Below, in pieces: positions 39,660 through 49,800 of a DNA stretch of 64,000 bases (positions are counted from its first letter, which is position 1; each line of letters opens with the position of its first letter). A program made the position numbers and the translations under genes. A model generated the notes under the pieces. It had not been told where the DNA came from. It worked only from the letters and a program-made list of their open reading frames with translations, and did no database searches. The stretch lies in the NCBI GenBank assembly GCA_018881555.1, contig JACAXG010000055.1:2232001-2296000 (forward strand), read 5' to 3'. Origin of the DNA: Amblyornis subalaris (taxonomy: Eukaryota > Chordata > Aves > Passeriformes > Ptilonorhynchidae).

Positions 39660-39678
39660 GGGAATAATTTATTTCCCC
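39660..39678 (-). promoter_or_regulatory. Isolated A/T-rich TATA-like element
   Basis: Within otherwise GC-rich promoter DNA, the minus strand reads GGGAAATAAATTATTCCC, roughly 273-290 bases upstream of the start codon. It is the only A/T island in this part of the promoter and has GGGAA/TTCCC ends in inverted orientation. If it acted as a TATA element, the start site would lie near 39635-39645 with a leader of about 250 bases. It could equally be a homeobox or MEF2-type site, or chance. Confidence 0.3.
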
Positions 39679-39711
39679 CGGTGCCGGGGTGGGAGGGAGG
39701 GGAAGGTCCCT

Positions 39712-39760
39712 CCCCTCCTCCTCCGCCTCCTCCTCCGCCGCCGCCCGCTCCTCCTGCTCC
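39712..39760 (-). repeat. GGA/GGC trinucleotide tract upstream of RELN
   Basis: On the RELN sense strand this is a run of GGA, GGC and GGAGC triplets about 49 bases long, 324-372 bases before the start codon. In one frame it encodes a poly-Gly run, which is an artefact. Human RELN carries a polymorphic GGC repeat immediately before its AUG. Here the sequence directly before the AUG holds only a short interrupted GGC/AGC series (39389-39408), and the longer triplet tract is farther upstream. Confidence 0.7.
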
Positions 39761-39833
39761 TTGCTCTGCGCGCCGGTGTGCGGTGCTGCCGCCGCGGACA
39801 CGGGGGCTGTGAGCTGAGCTCTGCTGCCCGCCC

Positions 39834-40331
39834 TTTGTCTGCCGCCGGGTCCCTGTCCCTGCCCTAACCCTGTCCCTGCCCTTGCGTCCACGCCCCAGCT
39901 TCTGCCCCTGGCTCTCCTCCCGGGTCCCAGCCTCTGCCACTGCCTTTGCCTCGGTCTCTGTTTCTGCCCCTGCTCCTGCTTCTGTCCCAGCCCCTGCTCC
40001 CCACTCTAACACCTGAGTCCCTGATCCTGCTCCTTCCTTGTTCGCTTGTCCCTGTCTCTCGGCCTCAACCCAAGTGTCTCTGCTTCTATCCCTTTAACCA
40101 TCCTTTTGTCCCATCCTTTTGTCCCTCTGCTCCATCGCCTGTCCTTTTGCCCTGTCCATGTCCTTGTCCCTCTGTTCCTGCCCCGGCGCACCTGCCCCAT
40201 CCCGTATCCTTTTGCCTCTTCTCCTCTGCCCCGATCCCTGTCCCTTTGCCTCAGCCCCAAGTCCTGCCCTTCTGCCCCTGCCCCTGTCCGTGTCCCAGCC
40301 ACAGCCCTGCCTCTGCTGTACCTGCACCCAC
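39834..40331. repeat. Degenerate pyrimidine-rich hexamer repeat
   Basis: About 500 bases are built from variants of CCTGTC, CTGCCC, CCTTTTGTC and similar units, giving an obvious but drifting six-base periodicity. The plus strand is almost purely C/T with spaced G, so the RELN sense strand is G/A-rich. The array sits 446-943 bases upstream of the RELN start, abutting the CpG island. Because the unit length is a multiple of three, long low-complexity frames open on both strands; none resembles a protein. It looks like an old expanded minisatellite. Confidence 0.8.
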
Positions 40332-43300
40332 TGTTGGGGAAGAGTGAGATTTTTACTTAAACCTTCTCCGCTGCCATCTTGAAAATGATCCACATGCACA
40401 CACATCCCCAGATGTCGGTCTGGCAGCTCTGGGCGTGACAGTGTGTGAGTCCCTTGGGAGTGCAGGTCCCTGGGAGAAGGCTTCAACTCCCTGAGAGTAT
40501 GTGCCCAAGCCCTTCATCCCCGGAAGAGGGGCAAACCCAGTGGGGACCACAAGGGGAATGAGAAGCTGAACACAAAACACTGGCAAGTTGAACAATTCAT
40601 AAAAACATGGATTTTTAACAATGCAGGACTGACAGAGGGCCCATAACATGAGGAGATGGCAGCAAGTCTACCACATAAATCATCCACCACGCTGCTACTG
40701 GATCCTGCCCAATGCCCAGAGACAGCCGGGGTGAGCAGCAGTGACATGATGTAATCGGAAAGGAGAGCCTACCTGCCAGCATTTTTGAAGTGCAAAACTG
40801 GCATGGTCCAGGGGCTCCCTCCTGGATTGGTTTCAGTGCCAGAGGGAAGGGTTCCCTCCACGGAGGCGCAAGCCACATGGATGGCACCACGCAGCTGCCC
40901 CACGTCCGTGCAGGCTGCCTCCCTGGCCCACCTCCCACCCAGCTGACGGCGAGCCCGTGCGCGGTGGCCCGGGGGACATCCTTGCCATCTGCCCAACCTG
41001 CCTTTTCCGCTGGCTCTGCATTGAGCCTGAGTTCACTGCCACCAGCAAAACTTTGCTGCAGTTTCCTGTCTTGCTGGGTTGCGCCTCGCTAGGGATAGAC
41101 TGAGGCAATGTCCCTCATCAACTTGGATGGAGAAATGCATCCAAATGCATTACACCAAAAGGGTGTAAAGACAAAAGGCACTGGTGGTGCACTGTGTAGG
41201 GCATGGAACACCCGTCCCACTGCCGGCTGGTGGGTATCCCTGGCCACTGCTGTGGAAACTGGGCTTTTCAGCAGCTGGTGAAGAGTTGGTCTGGCTCCGA
41301 GACTTCCTTTTTAGGTGGTTTATTTATTTTCCTGCTTTGGATATTTGTTTGCTTTGGTGGTTATTTTTTAACATCTGTGCCTCCTCCATATATTTCAATG
41401 CTTGTAAAAGTGACAGACTAATAATACCATTTCCTCATGCCAAAATCTCATGCAGGCAAAAGCTGTGCTCGCTTACTGGTGAAACCACTGCCAACGGGAT
41501 GTGTTCTCCCTTGTGCACTCCTGCTTCCCTCCAGCAAGAGCCAGCAAGGCCAGGTCATGCCAGAGGGGCTTCGGCTGAGCAAACACACCCTCGCTTGTGC
41601 CTGCTCTGCCCAGCAGCCATGGAAACTTGGCCAGTTATTTTGGAGGAAGGATGGTAGCCAACTCTCTTGGACAAAAAAGAAAGTGGTAGAGAAAGGGGGT
41701 GATGGGGTCCCACTGCTGTAGGAGCAGGGGATGCCATCCTTCTCTGTTAGGATGCTACTGTACCAGTTTCCAGCAACGGCTTGTCATTTTTTTTTCTTCA
41801 AGAGATAATTTCCTAAATAATCTTGGGACCACGGGGGTAGCTAATCTGCCAGCAGACTTCAGGGAGAGCAGACTAGTGCTCCCTGAAGTCACTGGAATTT
41901 GGATAGGGCCCGTGATGATGAACTTTACATGATTTTCTTTTTTTCCAGCTGCTTAGTATCCAGAGCAGCCAGGATTGTTAGTGCAGCCAGCCCACCTCTT
42001 TCTTCTAGGAGACATGTGTGTCACCTACCAATGAGGGGACAGTCAGCAAAAGAAGGTGAAAACGTAACAGCTGCACTTGGAAGCCTTGTGCCTCCCCTTG
42101 GTCACCTCCATCTGTAACATTTCTTTATGTTATGTCTCCCTCTCTCCTTTCTCCTTTGTTTCTTACACTTTCACAAGACCTCTAACCTCTTCTTCATAGG
42201 GCAGGATGGGGAAGTCCCATGGTCATGGCCTGCCATCTCATCCAGGCTCTGTTGGTGGGGAATCCAGCAGAGACCCCAGACTGCTGATATTCAAGGACAC
42301 AGGATTCAAAGGGACTGTTTGGGACCTCAAACTCCAGTTCCTGCACCCTCCAGAAATAATGTAATAGACATTCAGTCCAGACAAGACACNTGTCTTCTCA
42401 GACCCTACACATCTAGGTCAAAAAGTGCTTCCCAAAACAGTCCTGCAAATTTCAGGCTCATCTTTGCATAGAAGAGTGATGCTAGCGGTGCCTGTCAGCA
42501 AAACCCAGGCTACTGCAGAACCCACAAACCCCACACCTTTGCAGTGTCTCTACAATAGCAGGAAGACATTTGCTGAGACATTTGCAGGGAGACAAGGCTG
42601 TGACCAAGCCCTGTGCATCAGAGGGAAGGAAGAAAAAGAAACTTTCAGACCCTGCCAGTCTTTGCCTGTAGGAAAATTTCTTACTAGCCTCAGCTCCAGC
42701 ACGATCTCACTGATACAAGCACGATGTACCCATAACTCACCCCAAACCCTTACCTGGTGTGAAAGATTTTGCTATGACCCTAAGCACCAGCACACCCCAC
42801 TCAGCCCCTGCTCCTGAGCAGCCTCCAGCACGGAGCCTCCCACCAGGCTGTCCCCACTGTCTCACAGGGGACCAGCCATGTCCCAGTGGGTTTTTGCATT
42901 GGCTTCATATCCCTCTTCTGCTCTGGGTAAATACAGCACCTAGTTTTTGAAGATGAGTTGTTTATGAAATGTCTTGGGCCAGAATTTCTCATTCACACTT
43001 TTTCCATTGACAGCAAGGCTAAGATATTATTATTAGTAACATTAAAACAGCTGTTTAAGCAAAGTGGCTAAGACCAACCTGCCTGGAACAAAAACAAAAG
43101 CTTGTAAAAATCATAATAATCTCTATTTTCTGTCTTCTCTGGTCCAAGATTTTCATGCAAGTTGTAACTATTCCCTGTTAAATGCAGGACATCCCTAATG
43201 CTGCAGAGTGGAGGTTACCACAGGTTTTCATCCCTCATGCAGTGTGTTTTTTAACACAGAAAACAATGAGTAGTAAATTGAGATGAAAAATGAGTAAAGA

Positions 43301-44061
43301 CTGTTGTCTGCAGTGGAGAATACAATAGGTGGAATGTAAATAATTACTTAGGAGGCCTCTTTTAAGGATGGGTAGTGGTGAGAAATCACAGCACAGATGG
43401 ACATGGCTGCAGTCCATATTAATTTAAGGAAGTGATTATTCAGGCAGTAGAGCTGCTCACTTCATTCAGGGAGAGAGCTCACACCCCAAAAGCAGAATCG
43501 AAAAGCACATTAGCAGGCGAGTAGCTGCTTTATTAACATGGCCACAGCAGATAATTTTGAAAAGATCAGGACAGGCTGGGAAACTATTAAGTAACAGGGA
43601 GCAATAAGGAGCTTTGTCCAAGCTCCTTGGGTCTGGGTAAAGGCTTTCACAGAAGAATGTAGAAAAACGCTCTTGTCACTGTCACCATGTGGAGAGTCCT
43701 GATGCACATCTTGTCCCCAGCTTTCAACAGCTCTCTGTGGCAAAAATTAAGGAAACTGCCTAGACTTTCTACATAATCAGCTGCAAATAAGCAAGAACCA
43801 CGGAGCACCAAATCGCACGTATCATTTGCTCATTGGGGTATAGCATGTGACATCTGAGAACAGGACAGCAAGCTGGGGCACTTTCGACTTTCTCAGGCTA
43901 ATGAAGCTATAAAGTGGACTTTCCAGAGTCTACTCACCCATACAAGCACTCAGTGTTTTCTTTGTGTGTCTTTGTTCCTGACAATCAGATGTACATGCAA
44001 AGCAGACTTCAACAAGTTGTTGAGAGGGACCTCTTCTGTCCACCACAGCAGGTGGGCCGTC

Positions 44062-44118
44062 AACCCATCGATGCGCTTCTGGAAAGCAGAAACCCATCGA
44101 TGCAGGCTGGAAAGCCCT
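44062..44118. repeat. 29-bp imperfect tandem duplication
   Basis: Two adjacent copies share AACCCATCGATGC followed after a few bases by CTGGAAAGC. Each copy holds a palindromic ATCGAT. The CpG in each copy has not decayed, which suggests a fairly recent event. Confidence 0.75.
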
Positions 44119-45914
44119 CCCTCAGGCATCCCAAGGTGTATTAGGTGTCTTCATAATTCCAGTCAAAGAAATAAATGGGGAGGGTGGGTCTGACAATGCT
44201 AAAGTTAGAGGAACCCTGTCTCTCTGGTCTATCAGTGAATTTGAAGCTTTGGTGTCAGTAAAGTTTGGCTTCAGCAAAGTTGAAACCTCTGACCTGTGAA
44301 TGCTGGCTAGGAAAGTCAAAAGTAATTAATAGCTAACTGATCTCGCCTTTTCTTCCAAAACAAAGTCTTCAGTTCATGCAGGCTTCTTGTTTTCTTCTCC
44401 TATTTATGCAGGGACTTACCAGAGAGGTCTGGCACTCCAGAGTTGCCTTGGCCATGCCAAATAACCCTTTGGGATGAATCCCTTTTTTGTGCACAGGACT
44501 TGTCACAGTCAGATAATAAAGCGGTCTTGCCTTGCCAGTTACATGAACTTTGCTCTTAAGCAGAGCCCAAGTAATTTCTAAACAAAGGCCTAAATGTGAA
44601 ATTATAGGCAACTTCCATGCCTATGTTATTACGAGATTTTAATTTTTTCTAGGGTAGGAACAATAGCAGCTGTTTGGCTGCTCCATTTTCCAGTGGGCTG
44701 GTACAATATGCACCATCTGTAAACTGACATCTCATGATTTCATCTGAAAATAGAGTATTTAACTGCACACATTTTTCTGTCTCTTTCACTGCATTTCATT
44801 CAAATGGGTTTAAACTTGTGTTTCTTTATTGCTTATTACCTTCATCGAGGTATGAAAATAAAAGAGAATATTAAAAAGGCTTTTCTTTTTCAGAAAGGCA
44901 TTTCTTTACAAACACTGTTGATGCTATCAAATAGGTGAGCCTAAACCCTTAAATTTACTATTGATCTTGTAGCCATTAAAAAGAATATAGGATTTAAAAA
45001 TAACTCCATACCAGGGAGCAAGTATTTAAAACTTTCTATTGTCTGGCTTAATAATAGCATTTAGAGGTGAATACTTTCAAAGAGTAGGAAGTTTTTATGT
45101 TTTGATATCTTATATATTTTATTTTTATGGGATTTCTTTAAAGATGTAAATCTCTTAGAGATTTAACTCTATGCTCATGCTTAGAAAAGTAGGTAGTGGG
45201 AGGGACTTTGAGCTTAAAATTAAATTTGTTATTGATTATTAATAAAAATTAAAATTGCTGAAGACAAATACACAACATTCATTATGATTCTTGCTTTTGT
45301 ATGTTCCTAATTTGGATGATCTCTCCCTTAATGTACTGTTTTGGATGCAATACAGACATAAGAATATACTTTTGCGTGTTTCTGATCCGTGGTGCTGCTG
45401 TGCCCTATTAGCACTGTGTGGGGAGCATCCCTAGGTGTATTTAAGGGCATTTAACTTGGCTCTGGTTATTTACAATTCCAATGTTTGATCTTGTTTTGCA
45501 GATCTGATTTTCAATATACATTAAATAGACACATCTTACATAAAGAGGTACCTCCCACAACAAGTATTCTTGTCCATGACTACTCTGTCCTGCTATCCAT
45601 TGGCTGCTCTGGCTTTCCGTGAAGAAATGATGGGTATTTACCCATGCTACATCTGCATACTGAAGTTTCCAAGGCTTTCATTAACTTGCAAATATTTATC
45701 GTGGGTAGCCTTTATCTGAAGAATTTTTTAAATGTCAGTGGCCACAAAAGAAACTCTTAGTCCATTTTACTGCCTAATTTATCTCTCTCCTTTGCTATTC
45801 TAACTTGAGTAACCCCAAGGACCCAAGGTACACAGGGCTAATAGACCAGGACAGTTTTAACAGTTTACTTTGTGAAGAAAAGTGGGATGTAAATCCTGTG
45901 GAAGTCTATAACAG

Positions 45915-46019
45915 ATATTTCTTCTGCTTTATTTAATGATCACTAAACTTCAAGAGCTTCAGAAAATATATTCCTTCTCTTTCATTTAGCAATCACTAAA
46001 CTTGCAGAGAGCTGGAAAC
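45915..46019. repeat. About 52-bp diverged tandem duplication
   Basis: Copy 1 (about 45915-45966) and copy 2 (about 45967-46019) share ATATT.CTTCT, ATTTA, ATCACTAAACTT and a following GAGCT in the same order, with roughly a fifth of bases changed. An old local duplication. Confidence 0.7.
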
Positions 46020-46815
46020 ACATTTTACTGCAGGTTTAGAGGGCCTTCCCTTACCATATCTGTATTTGAAATGTATTTGAAATATAGAATTCGTGTGACT
46101 GGATGTCAGTGGACCTGAGAGTGGAGATGCAAGATTCAACGCTTTTATCTAGGACACAAAACTGAAGTCTGTGGGGCCACAAGCATTTTGCAGGATGTAT
46201 TTTGTTTGCCTGCTGTCTACCACAAAAGCTCTCCAGCTGCAGCTGCAAATACAGTCCAAGCAAAAGCTGAATGGTCGTTGCACCAAAGCTATTTAAAATA
46301 CCCAGGAATTTATGCAAACCCTGAGGATAAGGGGAGCCCCACTGATGGGCTGGGGCATGCGGGAGGATGGTGTCCCCGGGCAGGACCGGGCTGCAGGGTC
46401 CATCCCGCCGCCCCCACGCTCCCTGACCTGCAGCCCAGCGCAGGACGGACACGGGGGTGCCACAGCCCGTAACTTATGTGAGACCCGGTCACAGGGGCCA
46501 CCGAATTCTCAGGTTTGTTTTTCAGCCCATCGACACAGGGGTTAATGTATTGCCCACCCTCAGTGATTGAGTCGCTGCATTTATGCACGAAACCAAATGT
46601 CTTCTTTTCTTTGTTTTTCCTTTTTTTTTTTTTTCTTTCTGTGTTTAAAGAAGATCTTTTGAACTGGGAGTGGGAACCTGGCTCTGGCTTTTGACATGAA
46701 CCGGCTCCCCACAGCGGCCCAGCAGCAGAGGCTGGCTGAGCACCGAGAGAGGCGCAAGGGATGAAGGTAGGGAAGTTCTGCATGCCTGCGGGATGGTTGG
46801 GGAGTGCAAAGGGAC

Positions 46816-46853
46816 CATGTGTGACCACGTGTGACTACGTGTGTGTGTGTGTG
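46816..46853. repeat. GTGTGACYAC decamer grading into a TG microsatellite
   Basis: Decamer units CATGTGTGAC, CACGTGTGAC and TACGTGTG run directly into a TG dinucleotide repeat. A T run (46621-46634) lies about 180 bases earlier. Confidence 0.8.
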
Positions 46854-49800
46854 CTCTCTTGGGCCCTGGTGGTTAGCAATTGGCTTGACACTTGCAGGGG
46901 GTAGCCGGGCATCACCAGCAACAGCCTGACCCTCAGAGGTGCACACTGNGCAAAAAGCCACCTCTGTCTCAGCTTCAGGAACCCTTAAAGCCAGACACAC
47001 ATGGGCCCAAGCCTGAAGATAATGACACATGGGTGTAATGATGTGGGTGTTGTGAAACAGATGACTCCGTGATGAAAAAATGGGAACAGAAAACAAATGG
47101 TGGGTAACTTCTTTCTTCTTCTCAGCACTCCTCATTTATTGAAAGTATCTCATCAGAGCCTTGCACTCCCAGGACTGCAAATTCATACTACTTTTATTTA
47201 ATTTTATCCACTTGCAAGAGGTAAAATTAGTTGTTTTTCAGAGCAAGCACTATCCAGGCAACACATCAGGACAATAGAACACAGGGCCAGCATACAGTGA
47301 ACATGTGAATGCAGTAAGAAAGTTAGGAATGGAGCCTAACTACTTTTGAGCCATAAGATGACTTTTTCAACCAAAATAAGACTGGTTGGAAAATCAGACT
47401 TATAGGTTAATTTAAAATAATCTTAATTCTTATTAACAGCAAAGCAAAGTATTAAGATAAGCCAGAATATTATAGAATAAGCAGATATTTTTCATTATTC
47501 CAAATCCTCCACAAGAAGTCTAAAATTCATCACTTATGAGTCAAATATTCCTCCCAGCTCCCTTTAAGAAGGTCACTGAGAAGCTGCTCAGAGTGATTGT
47601 CAATGAAAATATCTTGTATAATAAAAAGTATAAATGAGACCACAGGACTTTTATCCCCAAGAGGAATCATGGTTATACCGCTCAGGAGTGATCCAGCCAT
47701 TGTGAGAAAACTACCAGGCTCCCATCTCTGCCCTGAGCTTCTCTTGGGGAAATCTGTTCCCCCATCTCTGTGTCACCAGTTTGAATGTGAGACTGTATCA
47801 GCTGGCCCAGGACAGGCAGCAGGCTCAGGGTGTGACTGTGCTGGGTTAGATACTGATGGCAGTGCTACCAAGCTCCCTTTACACTAACGATATGAAGTGG
47901 TCTGAGTGAAACGAGGAGTCTGCTTCAACAACTCCTAAGTGTGAAGGTGCTCCTGACGTCATCCCAGTGCCTGGTGAGGTGGGTTATAGGGCTCCACCAG
48001 GTTCATTATGCTCCAGATCAGGGCTTTATGGCCAAGTAACAAACTCATTTTATGACTTCTTAAAGACTTTTTGTGCCAGAAACTCTACTGCTCTCTCTTC
48101 AAGAGAGAGTCACAGCAGAGGTATCTCCCTGCAAAGGTAGTGAAAGCTTGAAAAAGTTTCATCTTATCCATCTCTTCAATAAGCCAAGCAGATCAACCTC
48201 TCGAAGTCCCAGTGAGCCCCCTGCTCAGTCTTCCACACCTTGGTAACCCCTCAAAAAGCGCTTCTCAGGGAGCACCATCCCCAGCAGGTGTGGGTCCTCC
48301 CATTTCTTGTATGACACGATGCACAACAGTGTGAAGAGACACCATGCTCATGAAACTGAACAGGCTCTTGGAGAGCTGCCACAGAGGGGAGGGGATGAGT
48401 CTGTGAAAGTGGTGTCTTAAAATACATTGCTGGGTCATTATATATCGACTTGTAACAGGTTTAAAGATTTCTCATGGGTGTTTATGGAGTTGGAACAAAT
48501 CCTAGAGTGTACCTGTAAATCTCTGCTCATCTTTACATTTATTCTGTTTTCTCAAAGTTCATCTGAAGCCCCCCAGGACGTCCTAGCCTCACACAGAGGA
48601 CCTCAGTAGTTCCAGTGCAGCCTCATTGCTCTACTTCATATATCCACATGTAACTTCTGCCAGTCAATAGTAGCTCCTTCTACAATAAAAATACATGATC
48701 AGCCTGAGCGCCTGTATGTCCCTACAGCACCCGTCCTGCCCCTGGTCCATGAGATTGAACTGTCACAGTGGCTCCTGTGCCATCACCTTCTCCTGAGACA
48801 CTTCGTTATTTAGAAAAAATTCTCAGGGGTTTGGACTTTTTTGTCTCCTAAATCCTTTCTGAATGCACATGTGATGCAAGAGCATGTGACACCGGCTTGT
48901 GTCCCTAAGGAGGAGGCAGGTGATGTCTCCAAAGGGACATGGGGAGACTTGGTAGCTTACATATCCTCCCCCTCCTGCTCTCAGGCGGGGCTGGGGGCAC
49001 AGCACTGTCTCTGCCGCTTCACGGTCACAACAGGCTTTATCAGCTGTCACAGGGGGCTCGGAGCACTGCTCCTGGCAACACTATCTGGCTAATTTCTTGG
49101 CCTTTCTCTTGCTCCTCCTTCCAGTAAGATAAGAGGAAAGGAGTTATCTTTATTAGCTGTACACACAGACTTAATTCCTCACCACAGATCTGGAAATCCT
49201 GTGTTTCCAGGCATGGGTGCCACTCCCACGCTGCTGCAGGTGCAGCTGCAGGAGCAGCCCTGTCCCAGAGCTGCTGGTGGGCTCTGCTCTGTGACCAGCT
49301 CTGCCCATCCACCGCGCCATCCTCCTTGCTGAGTGACCAGCCACGGCACACAGGACTGGGTGAGAGACCAATGGTCATCTGAACTGGAGACTCCCAATGG
49401 GATTCTTACTGCAGAAAAAGGTACTGCAGAGGTACCACCACCACGGCTTTGGTTTGCAGGAGGAGGGGAAAACTCACCTCAGCCTGTGGCTGCCTTTGCC
49501 TTCGCCCTGTTACAGCTGCACATCTGCAGCTCTCCTGCAGCTGAACACCCACCTCCCACCCAGGGAGTGGCCCAGGGAAACATTTCCTTGGTGAGGCCAG
49601 AGCGGCTGTATCCACCTGCCAGCAGCCTGGCTCAAAATTAAAGGATGTTTGTCAAATATTTGAAAAGCCTTGAATAGAAGATATAGAAATGCAAAAATGC
49701 AAAGCATGGTATTCTTTGTTTTTTATTTTTTATTTTATTTTTCCCTTTGGCAAATGGCCTAGAAAAGTAACAAAAATGAGACAGAAATGCCAGAAAGTAA

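Larger units (their letters stand above)
38600..39900 (-). promoter_or_regulatory. RELN: RELN promoter / exon 1 CpG island
   Basis: CpG dinucleotides are dense from about 38.6 kb to 39.65 kb and thin out toward 39.9 kb, with AT-rich sequence below and a CpG-poor pyrimidine repeat above. The island covers exon 1, the start of intron 1 and the presumed 5' UTR and promoter, and includes GGGGCGGG GC boxes near 39467-39474 and 39487-39494. In mammals the RELN promoter is a CpG island whose methylation affects expression; that is family knowledge, not visible here. The transcription start cannot be placed from sequence alone. The many long overlapping open frames in this island (up to 483 codons) result from few stop codons in GC-rich DNA. 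Confidence 0.85.

Noticed and set aside
38554..39891. 445-codon minus-strand frame and several plus-strand frames of 170-230 codons in the promoter island
   Set aside because: They are in frames other than reelin, have Arg/Pro/Gly/Ala-rich composition typical of stop-poor GC DNA, and show no domain.
38561..40012. 483-codon minus-strand frame containing reelin exon 1
   Set aside because: Only residues 209-284 of it are reelin. The N-terminal part is low-complexity translation of the hexamer and triplet repeats, and the part after QEYH reads through the splice donor into intron 1.
39946..40486. Overlapping frames of 98-133 codons on both strands
   Set aside because: A six-base repeat unit keeps frames open; the products are simple-sequence Leu/Pro/Ser/Cys or Arg/Gly/Asp runs.
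46310..47135. Minus-strand frames of 172 and 184 codons
   Set aside because: They include translation of a T run as poly-Lys and of the TG repeat as Thr/His, and they overlap each other in different frames with no known domain.
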